Below, piece by piece: positions 7,496-14,326 of a stretch of 16,976 nucleotides of DNA; position 1 is the first letter of the stretch; each line of letters opens with the position of its first letter. The stretch is from contig DATGLW010000064.1 in assembly GCA_035293965.1 (NCBI GenBank), forward strand, positions 1 through 16,976. Direction: 5' to 3'. Source of the stretch: DATGLW01 sp035293965. GTDB lineage: Bacteria; Actinomycetota; Acidimicrobiia; Acidimicrobiales; RAAP-2. The notes below the pieces were generated by a model. That model saw only the letters and a list, made by a program, of their open reading frames with translations. It was not told where the DNA came from and searched no databases. The translations under genes were made by a program, and so were the position numbers.

Positions 7496-8526
7496 ATGGG
7501 AAGGTCGTCTGGATCCTCGATGTCGTCGTCGGGAGCTGCGCTCGGTGCCAGGTGCTGGCGCACCCGGTCGTCGATCTCAGCCATCAGCTGCGGGTTCTCC
7601 CGGAGGAAGGACTTGACGTTCTCGCGGCCTTGCCCGAGCTGCTCCCCTTCGTAGGTGAACCACGCGCCGGACTTCTTCACCAGGCCCAGCTCGACGGCCA
7701 CGTCGAGCAGCGACCCCTCACGGCTGATACCTGTGCCGTACATGATGTCGAACTCGGCAGTCTTGAACGGCGGCGCGCACTTGTTCTTCACCACCTTCAC
7801 CCGAGTTCTGCTGCCGGTCATGTCGGCACCGTCCTTGATGCTCTCGACCCGGCGGATATCGAGCCGGACCGACGCGTAGAACTTGAGCGCCCGCCCGCCA
7901 GGGGTCACCTCGGGCGAACCGTAGATGACGCCGATCTTCTCGCGCAGCTGGTTGATGAAGATGGCGATGGTGTCCGACTTGTTGAGGGTGGCCGTGAGCT
8001 TGCGAAGCGCCTGCGACATGAGCCGTGCCTGCAAGCCGACATGCGAGTCCCCCATCTCGCCCTCGATCTCGGCCCGGGGGGTGAGGGCGGCCACCGAGTC
8101 GACCACCAGCACGTCGAGGGCCCCTGACCTGATCAGCATGTCGGCGATCTCGAGCGCCTGCTCCCCGGTGTCGGGCTGGGAGATCAAGAGGTCGTCGATG
8201 TTGACACCGATGGACTTGGCGTACGCCGGGTCCATCGCGTGCTCGGCATCGATGTAGGCGCAGATCCCGCCGTTGCGCTGCGCCTCTGCGACGCAGTGCA
8301 TGGCCAGGGTCGACTTCCCCGACGACTCGGGCCCGTAGATCTCCACGATCCGTCCGCGGGGAAGGCCGCCGATGCCGAGAGCCAGGTCGAGCGAGAGGGC
8401 ACCGGTCGGGATCGCCTCGATCGACATGTGCGACCCGTCGCCCATGCGCATGACAGAGCCCTTCCCGAATTGCTTCTCGATCTGGCTGAGCGCAACTTCG
8501 AGCGCCTTCTCCCGCTCTTCTGCCAT
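7483..8526 (-). CDS. recA: Recombinase A
   Basis: RecA forms ATP-dependent filaments on single-stranded DNA, carries out strand exchange and triggers LexA self-cleavage. This 347-residue protein is full length for the family. The Walker A motif GPESSGKST is at 65-73, VLVVDSVAAL carries the Walker B aspartate, FINQLREKIG and the loop-2 region SPEVTPGGRALKFYASVRLD follow, and the tail is acidic (DDDIEDPDD). No intein or insertion is present. The ATG has AGGAG 8 bases upstream (8535-8539). It lies 56 bases downstream of thpR, with its SOS box inside thpR. The usual partner recX is not downstream; a convergent DUF3048 gene is there instead, so RecX is either elsewhere in the genome or absent. Confidence 0.98.
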   Translation of the reverse strand: MAEEREKALEVALSQIEKQFGKGSVMRMGDGSHMSIEAIPTGALSLDLALGIGGLPRGRIVEIYGPESSGKSTLAMHCVAEAQRNGGICAYIDAEHAMDPAYAKSIGVNIDDLLISQPDTGEQALEIADMLIRSGALDVLVVDSVAALTPRAEIEGEMGDSHVGLQARLMSQALRKLTATLNKSDTIAIFINQLREKIGVIYGSPEVTPGGRALKFYASVRLDIRRVESIKDGADMTGSRTRVKVVKNKCAPPFKTAEFDIMYGTGISREGSLLDVAVELGLVKKSGAWFTYEGEQLGQGRENVKSFLRENPQLMAEIDDRVRQHLAPSAAPDDDIEDPDDLPITLD

Positions 8527-8582
8527 CGCTTCTTCTCCTCGTGTCGTGATCGCTCGATCCGGCTTCGTCGTCGACGGCGACG

Positions 8583-9203
8583 CTAGAGACCGGGTGTATC
8601 AGGAGCTTCCGTCGGCCGGGACCACTCTAACGACGAACGCATGTTCGTTCGTGGACCCTCGGATCCGTTCCCTCCCCCGACTGGCAGCCGGGCAAGGGTG
8701 TCGTGGCGCGCCCCGGCAGGACCGAGCGCCGACGACACGAGGAGCAGCTCCTCCACCTCCCAGCGCACGGTGCCCTCCGGCGCCCACCGCGGGAGCCGCC
8801 CTGCCAGCCGGCCGGCGGCCCGCTTGCTGCCCCGAGCCCTGGCGAGGGTCACGTGCGCCCGGAAGGTGCGGGGCTCGGGCCGGCGCCCGAACCCGGCGGT
8901 CGCCTCGCGGACGGCGCTCGCCAGGGAGTCGAGACCGAGGACCGGTACCCCGAGGGCGTTCCCGAGGACGAGCGGCCACGTGCCCAGCTCGGCCATCACG
9001 GGGCCGACGACCGACCGGCCGGCGGCGGCCAGAGCCCGCCCCAGGGCGGGGAGCTCGCCTGCGCCGACCTCGCCGTAGAAGCGGAGGGTCACGTGCCACT
9101 GCTCGGCACGGGTCCAGCGGAGCTCGGGCAGGTCGGGTCGAGGAAGCTGCTGCAGTGCCCGGGCGACGTGCTCAGGGGGCTGCACGCAGCTGAACAGGCG
9201 CAC
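8583..9203 (-). CDS. thpR: RNA 2',3'-cyclic phosphodiesterase (2H phosphoesterase, LigT family)
   Basis: ThpR enzymes hydrolyse 2',3'-cyclic phosphates on RNA ends to 2'-phosphates; the wider 2H superfamily also opens cyclic phosphates of ADP-ribose. This 206-residue protein has both catalytic HxTx motifs, HVTL at 37-40 and HVTL at 117-120, and the family's opening VRLFSCVQPP. The GTG at 9203 starts exactly at that opening; an in-frame ATG at 9266 would add 21 residues and cannot be excluded. No ribosome site is obvious for the GTG, and a 19-base dyad abuts it. The last 25 or so residues (after GGGNGSEGP) look dispensable, and their codons contain the recA SOS box. It is upstream of recA on the same strand and divergent from the macrodomain gene. 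In Deinococcus-Thermus, as I recall, cinA, this gene and recA are contiguous. Confidence 0.85.
   Translation of the reverse strand: MRLFSCVQPPEHVARALQQLPRPDLPELRWTRAEQWHVTLRFYGEVGAGELPALGRALAAAGRSVVGPVMAELGTWPLVLGNALGVPVLGLDSLASAVREATAGFGRRPEPRTFRAHVTLARARGSKRAAGRLAGRLPRWAPEGTVRWEVEELLLVSSALGPAGARHDTLARLPVGGGNGSEGPRTNMRSSLEWSRPTEAPDTPGL
8624..8629 (-). promoter_or_regulatory. Candidate recA -10 hexamer
   Basis: Read leftward, TAGAGT begins four bases after the SOS box and about 98 bases before the recA start. The SOS box would then occupy the -10/-35 spacer, a usual place for LexA to block polymerase. No good -35 is visible (ACGAAC at the expected distance), so this is tentative. Confidence 0.4.
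8634..8647. promoter_or_regulatory. LexA-binding SOS box of recA
   Basis: CGAACGCATGTTCG matches the Gram-positive/actinobacterial LexA consensus CGAACRNRYGTTCG at every position. It lies 108 bases upstream of the recA start and inside the 3' coding part of thpR. LexA bound here should repress recA until DNA damage. It would be a roadblock to read-through from thpR as well. Confidence 0.93.
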
Positions 9204-9222
9204 CGGGCCACAGTCTGGCCCG
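9204..9222. promoter_or_regulatory. 19-base dyad touching the thpR start codon
   Basis: CGGGCCA and TGGCCCG are a perfect 7-bp inverted repeat around CAGTC, ending at the base before the thpR GTG. In mRNA it would form a hairpin where a ribosome site should be; as DNA it could be an operator. If the true start is the ATG at 9266 it is instead coding sequence. Confidence 0.5.
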
Positions 9223-9252
9223 GACGCCGCCCAGGCGCCTTTTCGGGCGCCC

Positions 9253-9323
9253 GGCGGGGCCGGCATGGCGCCGGGGTCCCTGGCACTGCGGCCCCGCCTT
9301 CCCTCCCGCCCGACGAGGGCGGG
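9253..9323. repeat. Two further inverted repeats in the thpR/macrodomain spacer
   Basis: GGCGGGGCC/GGCCCCGCC (9253-9261 and 9290-9298) pair perfectly over a 28-base loop. CCCGCCC/GGGCGGG (9305-9311 and 9317-9323) pair over GACGA. Both lie in the 169-base divergent spacer. A TAGGGT at 9346-9351 is a possible -10 for the macrodomain gene, without a clear -35. Confidence 0.5.
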
Positions 9324-9372
9324 CCTTCGAGGCTCGCGCACGCGGTAGGGTCCGCGCCGTGGGAGGTTGCAC

Positions 9373-9879
9373 GTGACCCCCCCTGTCGTCGAGGCCGTCC
9401 TGGGCGACATCACCATCCAGCAGGTCGACGCGATCGTGAACGCCGCCAACTCCCGGCTGGCCGGGGGCGGCGGGGTCGACGGTGCCATCCACCGGGCGGC
9501 GGGTGCCGCGGAGCTCCGGGCGGCGTGTGCCGCGCTCGGCGGCTGCGCGCCGGGCGACGCCAAGGCGACGCCAGGGTTCGCGCTGCGGGCGCGCTACGTG
9601 ATCCACACGGTGGGCCCGGTGTGGCGGAGAGGGGACCACGGCGAGGTGGAGACCCTTCGGGCCTGCTACCGGCGCGCGCTCGAGGTCGCCGACGAGCTCG
9701 GCGCCTCGTCGGTGGCCTTCCCGGCCATCTCCACGGGCGCGTACGGGTTCCCGCCCCACCTGGCGGCGGCCGTGGCCGTCGACGCCGTCACGACCGCGGT
9801 CACCGCCGTCGGCCTGGTCCGCCTGGTGGCATTCGACGATGCGACGCTCGCCCTTTACCGCCGGCTCCTCGGCGAGTGA
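9373..9879 (+). CDS. Macrodomain protein (O-acetyl-ADP-ribose deacetylase/ADP-ribose-phosphate hydrolase type)
   Basis: A single macrodomain of 168 residues, cytosolic. GDIT (11-14), VNAANSRLAGGGGVDGAIH (22-40) and FPAISTGAYGFP are the ADP-ribose-binding segments of the MacroD/YmdB class; Asn26 and Asp36 are the residues expected for catalysis. Relatives remove acetyl from O-acetyl-ADP-ribose, remove ADP-ribose from protein side chains, or dephosphorylate ADP-ribose 1''-phosphate; which applies here cannot be read from sequence. The GTG at 9373 is preferred because GGGAGG (9361-9366) is 6 bases upstream; a TTG at 9367 directly touches that site. It is divergent from thpR, a 2H phosphoesterase, and interrupts an otherwise leftward rimO-to-recA run. 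Confidence 0.92.
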   Translation: MTPPVVEAVLGDITIQQVDAIVNAANSRLAGGGGVDGAIHRAAGAAELRAACAALGGCAPGDAKATPGFALRARYVIHTVGPVWRRGDHGEVETLRACYRRALEVADELGASSVAFPAISTGAYGFPPHLAAAVAVDAVTTAVTAVGLVRLVAFDDATLALYRRLLGE

Positions 9880-9897
9880 GCCCGCGGGATGCCCGGC

Positions 9898-9940
9898 TGC
9901 ACGACCGGCCGGAAGGCCGGGGCCACCGGCGCTCCGTGCA
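9898..9940. terminator. Nested hairpin between convergent macrodomain and DUF429-like genes
   Basis: CCGGCC-GGAA-GGCCGG (9905-9920) is a perfect 6-bp stem closed by a GNRA-type GGAA loop. It is enclosed by TGCACG (9898-9903) and CGTGCA (9935-9940). It fills the 61-base gap between two convergent stops and is probably a bidirectional terminator; no U-tract is present. Confidence 0.55.
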
Positions 9941-10888
9941 TCAGGCCACCCCGAGGATCCAGCCCTCCTCGGTGAGGACGGACGCCCGCTCGGCCCCGCC
10001 GAGGGCGGCAGCCGACGCCGGGTCGAACCACCTCGCCCAGCCGGTCCGGTCGCGCGCGAGGCAGGCCTCGACGCCTGCCACCACCTGCACCTCGTCGCGG
10101 ACGGCGCCGGGTCTCCCGGACCCGCTCCGCCCGGACCCGCCCGGTGACCGGCCCCCGTGGGGCACGAACAGCGAGGGCCACAGCTCGGCGACCACGACAC
10201 GGGTGCCCCTGCCCGCGAGCGGGTCGTCCACGAAGCCGGTCTCGAAGGGCCAGACGGCCACCTCTGGGCGGAACCGTTCGAGGAGCCGGAGCAGCCAGGG
10301 GATGCCCACCAGCACCTGCCCGCCGACCGTCACACCACCGAAGAGCTGGAAGTTCGAGCGGATGCCCCGCCCCGCGAGCCGCTCGGCGACGCGCAGCGGC
10401 GCGCACGGGTTGGGGCGCAGGGGTGCGGGCACGACATCGGTCGGGGGCAGGGCGTCGAGTACCGCGTAGGCGGGGGTGGCCGGGCGTCCCCAGAACAGGC
10501 GGACCCCTGTGCTGCGGTTCATCCGGTCGGCCGCGGCAAAGCGATTGTTGGCGTTGTCCGGCCCGTCGTCCACCAGGTGGTCGATGAGCCGCCAGGTGCG
10601 CAGCCAGGCCGGCTCGCCGGGCAGATGGGCGACGAGGGCCTGCGTGCAGGCAGTGAACCCCGCCGGGTAGCCGAGCGAGAAGTCGACAGCCACGAGGACG
10701 GTGCTGCCCCGGGCGGCTGCGGCGCCGAGGAGGCGGTCGACGTGCGCCAGGGCGGCCCGACGGGTGGGTGGGTTGGCCGTCGCCACGCGCGCCGCCGCGG
10801 TCGCGCCGTGGCCCACCCAGATGCTGTTCGCTCCGGTGACCGGCACGCTGCTGGCACTGAAGTCCACCACGACCACCTCGTCGAACAC
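9941..10888 (-). CDS. DUF429-like predicted nuclease (RNase H fold), function unknown
   Basis: A 315-residue cytosolic protein. The opening VVVVDFSASSVPVTGANSIWVG and later VLVAVDFSLGYPAGFTA resemble a family with VDWSA and FDFPxGYP motifs, related to DUF429, predicted to have an RNase H-like fold. Homologues in proteobacteria are often auto-named cobalamin or molybdopterin-dinucleotide biosynthesis proteins without support. Asp9, Asp69 and Glu235 (VVVAELWPSL) could form an acidic metal site, with RDEVQVVA (264-271) following. A Gly/Ser/Arg-rich insert at 246-261 looks like a flexible loop. The GTG start has a strong AGGAGG 5 bases upstream (10894-10899). It lies 74 bases downstream of cinA, separated by a hairpin, and converges on the macrodomain gene. 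I would not assign a function. Confidence 0.75.
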   Translation of the reverse strand: MFDEVVVVDFSASSVPVTGANSIWVGHGATAAARVATANPPTRRAALAHVDRLLGAAAARGSTVLVAVDFSLGYPAGFTACTQALVAHLPGEPAWLRTWRLIDHLVDDGPDNANNRFAAADRMNRSTGVRLFWGRPATPAYAVLDALPPTDVVPAPLRPNPCAPLRVAERLAGRGIRSNFQLFGGVTVGGQVLVGIPWLLRLLERFRPEVAVWPFETGFVDDPLAGRGTRVVVAELWPSLFVPHGGRSPGGSGRSGSGRPGAVRDEVQVVAGVEACLARDRTGWARWFDPASAAALGGAERASVLTEEGWILGVA

Positions 10889-10913
10889 GTCGACCTCCTG
10901 GCCCGTGCGGCCA

Positions 10914-10957
10914 GGCCACCATGAGCCGGCCGCGAGGAGGTGGCTCGGCTGGTGGCC
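10914..10957 (-). terminator. Two-part hairpin between cinA and the DUF429-like gene
   Basis: GGCCACC (10914-10920) pairs with GGTGGCC (10951-10957), and GAGCC (10923-10927) with GGCTC (10942-10946) inside it. It starts 5 bases after the cinA stop and ends 15 bases before the next gene's AGGAGG. It could end the rimO-pgsA-cinA transcript or attenuate read-through. Confidence 0.5.
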
Positions 10958-10962
10958 CGGTG

Positions 10963-12240
10963 TCAGCCCACCTGGAGCAGCTCCCGGCGAAGGGCGTCGA
11001 GTGCCGAGATCACCGAGTACTGGCGTACCCGCTCGCGGTCACCCGGCACGTGCAGCTCGACGACGTCCGTCTCCTTGTTGGGCAGGGCGAGGCCGGCGTA
11101 GACGGTGCCCGGAGCGCGGCCATCCTGCTCGTCGGGGCCGGCCACCCCGGTGATGCCGAGGCCGACGTCGGCACGCAGGACGCGGCGTGCCCCCTCGGCC
11201 ATCTGGCGCGCCGCATCGGCGGACACGACGGGGTCCGCGTCCACGCCGAGGAGGGCCCGCTTCACGTCGGTCGCGTACGACACGACGGCGCCCCTGAACC
11301 ACCGGCTCGCGCCGGGCACCCCGACCAGGCGCGAGGACAGGAGCCCGCCAGTCAGCGACTCGGCCACGCCGATCGTCCACCCGGCGCCGAGGAGGAGCAC
11401 GGCGACTGCCTGCTCCATGCTCTCCTCGTCGACGCCGAAGACGATGTCGCCGAGCCGCTCGGCGAGCACGGCTCGCACCTGGGCCTCCTCCTCGGCGATG
11501 AGCGCCTCGGCCTCGGGCAGGTCGCGACCGCGGGCGGTCAGGCGGACCTTGATGCCCTCGATGCCACTCGCCAGGAAGGCGACCGTGACGGCGGCGCGGC
11601 CATCGGGCCGGGGCGCGTCGAGGGCGTCGATCCGCCCTTGCAGCGCCTCGGCCAGGCCCGACTCGCTGGCCCCCCACGTCCGGAGCACCCGGCTGACGAT
11701 CACCCCCTGCTCCCCGGCCGCCGCCATCCGGCGCCGGAGGTCGGGCAGGATCCCACGCTCGAACATCTCAGCCATCTCGTGAGGGACGCCGGGCACTGCG
11801 TAGACGACCTGGTCCCCGACCGGGCAGATCAGCCCGGGCGCGGTGCCGGCCACCTGCTCGATGACGGTGGCCCCGACCGGCACGTCGGCCTGCCGGGCGT
11901 TGTTGGCGGGCATCGGGCGGTTGCGGCTGGCGAAGAACCGGGCGATCCGTTCCACGATCGCCTGGTCGCGCTCGAGGGGCACGCCCATCACCTCGGCGAT
12001 GGCCTCGCGGGTGATGTCGTCCTGGGTCGGGCCGAGGCCACCGCACACGATGACGCCGTCCGAGCGCGACAGCGCCGTCCGCAGCGCCAGCACGATCCGC
12101 TGGTGGTTGTCGCCGACTGCCTGGTGGAAGTGCGAGTCCACGCCGCTGGCCGCCAGCCGCTGGCCGAGCCAGGCCGAGTTCGTGTCGGCGATCTGGCCCA
12201 AGAGGAGCTCGGTCCCGACGGCCACGATCTCGACCCTCAC
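10963..12240 (-). CDS. cinA: CinA family protein: ADP-ribose pyrophosphatase / NMN deamidase
   Basis: A 425-residue two-domain protein of full length. The N-terminal molybdopterin-binding-like domain has VGTELLLG (8-15) and GGLGPTQDDITREA (67-80); in characterised members this domain hydrolyses ADP-ribose. The C-terminal PncC-type domain (about 265-425) has ESLTGG (294-299), SYATDVKRALLGV and GLGITGVAGPD; it deamidates nicotinamide mononucleotide to the nicotinate form. NMN is released by the NAD-dependent DNA ligase, linking it to replication and repair. The GTG start (12238-12240) overlaps the pgsA TGA by four bases, so the two are translationally coupled. In many bacteria cinA directly precedes recA; here about 2.4 kb and three genes intervene. 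Confidence 0.95.
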   Translation of the reverse strand: MRVEIVAVGTELLLGQIADTNSAWLGQRLAASGVDSHFHQAVGDNHQRIVLALRTALSRSDGVIVCGGLGPTQDDITREAIAEVMGVPLERDQAIVERIARFFASRNRPMPANNARQADVPVGATVIEQVAGTAPGLICPVGDQVVYAVPGVPHEMAEMFERGILPDLRRRMAAAGEQGVIVSRVLRTWGASESGLAEALQGRIDALDAPRPDGRAAVTVAFLASGIEGIKVRLTARGRDLPEAEALIAEEEAQVRAVLAERLGDIVFGVDEESMEQAVAVLLLGAGWTIGVAESLTGGLLSSRLVGVPGASRWFRGAVVSYATDVKRALLGVDADPVVSADAARQMAEGARRVLRADVGLGITGVAGPDEQDGRAPGTVYAGLALPNKETDVVELHVPGDRERVRQYSVISALDALRRELLQVG

Positions 12241-12803
12241 GGGGCGAGCTCCCCGAGCGCACGGCGGCCGTCGACCAGGTACTGGATCCCCGACACGATC
12301 GTGAGCGCAGTGGCGAACCAGATGGCGACCACCTGCAGCACATGGTCGTGGGCGACCGGGGGCAGCAGGAAGCTGGCGATGGCCAGCTCCTGCGCGAGGG
12401 TCTTGGCCTTGGCGGAGCGCCGGGCGGGCACCGAGAGACCCTGGCGGGCCGCCCACGACCGGTACATGCTCATGGCGACCTCGCGGGTGGCCATCAGCGC
12501 CACCGGCAGCCAGGGCGCCCGCCCGTCGGCCGCTAGGGCGAGCAGGGCCCCGAGGACGAGGAACTTGTCCGCCAAGGGATCCAGGAAGGCGCCCGAACGC
12601 GTGGCACCCTGCCGACGAGCGAGCCAACCGTCGAGGCCGTCGCTGCCTGCGGCCACCGTGCCGACGGCCACGGTCGTCCACGTGGGACCCTGGGCGAGGA
12701 CCAGCCCGATGAACACGGGAGCAGCGAGGAGCCTGGCCACGGTCAGCGCGTTGGCCGGCGTGGCCAGGGCGGACGGGCCGAACGTGCTGCCGGCGTCGGT
12801 CAC
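12237..12803 (-). CDS. pgsA: CDP-diacylglycerol--glycerol-3-phosphate 3-phosphatidyltransferase
   Basis: A 188-residue integral membrane enzyme that makes phosphatidylglycerol phosphate, the committed step to phosphatidylglycerol and cardiolipin. The CDP-alcohol phosphatidyltransferase signature is complete at 55-79: Asp55, Asp58, Gly59, Ala62, Arg63, Gly71, Asp75 and Asp79, in SDGLDGWLARRQG followed by SGAFLDPLADK. The Arg-to-Gly spacing is seven, one shorter than in E. coli PgsA. Several hydrophobic segments follow, and ATREVAM and KAKTLAQ are typical of the family. The GTG start overlaps the rimO TGA by four bases and GGAGGGGAG lies inside the end of rimO. Genomes of this kind often carry paralogues using other alcohols, so the exact acceptor is inferred from the rimO-pgsA-cinA order. 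Confidence 0.92.
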   Translation of the reverse strand: MTDAGSTFGPSALATPANALTVARLLAAPVFIGLVLAQGPTWTTVAVGTVAAGSDGLDGWLARRQGATRSGAFLDPLADKFLVLGALLALAADGRAPWLPVALMATREVAMSMYRSWAARQGLSVPARRSAKAKTLAQELAIASFLLPPVAHDHVLQVVAIWFATALTIVSGIQYLVDGRRALGELAP

Positions 12804-14326
12804 GGTGCGCTCCCCTCCACCTGGCCTGGGGCCACCTCGGCAACGAGGTCGGTGCCGAGCGAGGCCGTGATCGTCACCTCGGCGAGCGACCCCACGGGCA
12901 GCGACGCCGGCACGTGGACCACCCCGTCGATCTCGGGGGCCTCGTGGACGGTGCGGCCGATGCCCGGCTCGTCGACGAGCACGGTTCGCCGGGCTCCGAC
13001 CAGGCGGTCACGGCGCGCGGCGGTGATCGCGTCCTGCAGCTCGGCACACTCGCGCAGCCGCTCGAGGGCCAGCTGCGGCGGCACCTGACCGCCCTGGCGA
13101 ACCGCCCGCGTGCCCTCCTCGGGGGAGAACGGGAAGAAGCCGGCCCAGTCGAGCTGGGCCTCCTCGAGGAACGCGAGCAGCTCGTCGTGGTCCTCCTCGG
13201 TCTCGCCCGGGTAGCCCAGGATGAACGACGAGCGGAAGGTGGCGTCCGGGGCCGCCGAGCGGATGGCGCCGATGCGCTCGAGGAAGCGCTCGCCGCTCCC
13301 CCACCGGCCCATCCGTGCGAGCAGGGGACGCGACACGTGCTGGAGCGAGAGGTCGAAGTAGGGCACGCCGGTGCCGAGGATCGCCTGCACGAGGTCGTCG
13401 GTGAGCCCGGATGGATAGAGGTAGAGCAGCCGCACACGCGGGACCAAAGCCGCGACCTGCCCGACGAGCTCGATCAGCGGCGAGCCACAGGTCGCATCGC
13501 TCCTGGCGGCGGCCGGAGCCGCGGCCCGCACCGATCGACGGTCTCGCCCGTAGGAGACCAGGTCCTGGGCCACCAGCACGATCTCACGTGCGCCCGGGCC
13601 GGCTGGAGTGGGCCGGGCCAGGACCGCCGCCTCGGCGAGGACGTCGGCGAGCGGGCGTGAGCGCTGGGGGCCCCTGAAAGAAGGGATGGCACAGAACCCG
13701 CAGCTCCGGTCGCACCCCTCGGCGACCTTGAGGTAGGCCCATGGCGACCCCGTCGGAGGGCGGGGCAGCGAGAGCAGGTCGAAGCCCGCCAGGATGCCCC
13801 CAGTGCCAGCCGCGGTGCCCACAGTGCCCGGGCCGGCCGCGGTGCCCACGGTGCCCGGGCCGGCCGCGGTGCCCACGGTGCCTGGGCCTGCCGCGGTGCC
13901 CACGGTGCCAGCGATTCCGGCGGGAGCGTCACGCTGCAGCGACACGGGGACCGGTCGGCCGCCAGCGCGCCGTGGAGGGTTCGCGGCTCGGACGGGGCCT
14001 TCCACGAGTGGCTGCCCGAAGGCCGCCACGAGATCGACCTCGGGCATCGCGGCGGCGAGCTCGGAGCCGTACCGCTCGGCGAGGCACCCGGTCACCACGA
14101 GCCGCGCCCCCGGGCGGCGGCTGCAGGCCAGCTCGAGCACCGCGTCGACCGATTCCTGGCGGGCAGCCTCCACGAAGGCGCAGGTGTTGACCACGAGGAC
14201 GTCGGCCTGCGCCGGCGTACGAGCCGGCGCGTAGCCCTGGGCGGCCAACCACCCTTCGAGCTTCTCCGAGTCCACCTGGTTCTTCGGGCACCCGAGGGTC
14301 TCGACCCAGTACCGGTGCTCGCCCAT
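12800..14326 (-). CDS. rimO: Ribosomal protein S12 methylthiotransferase RimO
   Basis: A radical-SAM enzyme that adds a methylthio group to an aspartate of ribosomal protein S12 using two iron-sulfur clusters. The N-terminal domain has Cys13 (TLGCPKNQVDSE), Cys49 (VNTCAF) and Cys81 (VTGCLAERYG) for the second cluster. The radical-SAM CxxxCxxC is Cys205, Cys209 and Cys212 (EGCDRSCGFCAIPSFRG). LYLYPSGL, FDLSLQHVS and SSFILGYPGETEEDH follow, and a TRAM domain starts near 445. At 508 residues it is about 60 longer than usual. The excess is a repeat-bearing linker (about 115-178) between the two cluster domains and an Ala/Arg-rich insert (about 262-281). The ATG has AGGAG 5 bases upstream. The KNQVDSE and FDLSLQH signatures favour RimO over MiaB. 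First gene of the coupled rimO-pgsA-cinA set. Confidence 0.95.
   Translation of the reverse strand: MGEHRYWVETLGCPKNQVDSEKLEGWLAAQGYAPARTPAQADVLVVNTCAFVEAARQESVDAVLELACSRRPGARLVVTGCLAERYGSELAAAMPEVDLVAAFGQPLVEGPVRAANPPRRAGGRPVPVSLQRDAPAGIAGTVGTAAGPGTVGTAAGPGTVGTAAGPGTVGTAAGTGGILAGFDLLSLPRPPTGSPWAYLKVAEGCDRSCGFCAIPSFRGPQRSRPLADVLAEAAVLARPTPAGPGAREIVLVAQDLVSYGRDRRSVRAAAPAAARSDATCGSPLIELVGQVAALVPRVRLLYLYPSGLTDDLVQAILGTGVPYFDLSLQHVSRPLLARMGRWGSGERFLERIGAIRSAAPDATFRSSFILGYPGETEEDHDELLAFLEEAQLDWAGFFPFSPEEGTRAVRQGGQVPPQLALERLRECAELQDAITAARRDRLVGARRTVLVDEPGIGRTVHEAPEIDGVVHVPASLPVGSLAEVTITASLGTDLVAEVAPGQVEGSAP
13802..13909. repeat. Four 27-bp tandem repeats inside rimO
   Basis: Residues 140-175 of RimO are four units of GTVGTAAGP (the last ends in T), encoded by 108 bases of nearly identical 27-bp units. 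The first three changes between units are single bases, so the array is a young minisatellite in frame. It lies in the linker between the N-terminal cluster domain and the radical-SAM domain, where length change should be tolerated. Confidence 0.9.

Noticed and set aside
9204..9563. Long N-terminal extension of thpR (open to 9563)
   Set aside because: It lies antisense to the macrodomain gene and is Pro/Ala/Arg-rich; the ThpR family begins at the VRLF opening.
12241..12843. Extension of cinA upstream through pgsA
   Set aside because: It is the shadow of pgsA in another frame; the GTGA overlap gives the natural start.
10921..12870. 649-residue rightward open frame opposite cinA and pgsA
   Set aside because: Antisense to two clear genes; composition and lack of domains mark it as a shadow.
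13802..13909. CRISPR-like array
   Set aside because: The units are contiguous with no spacers, are in frame and encode protein.
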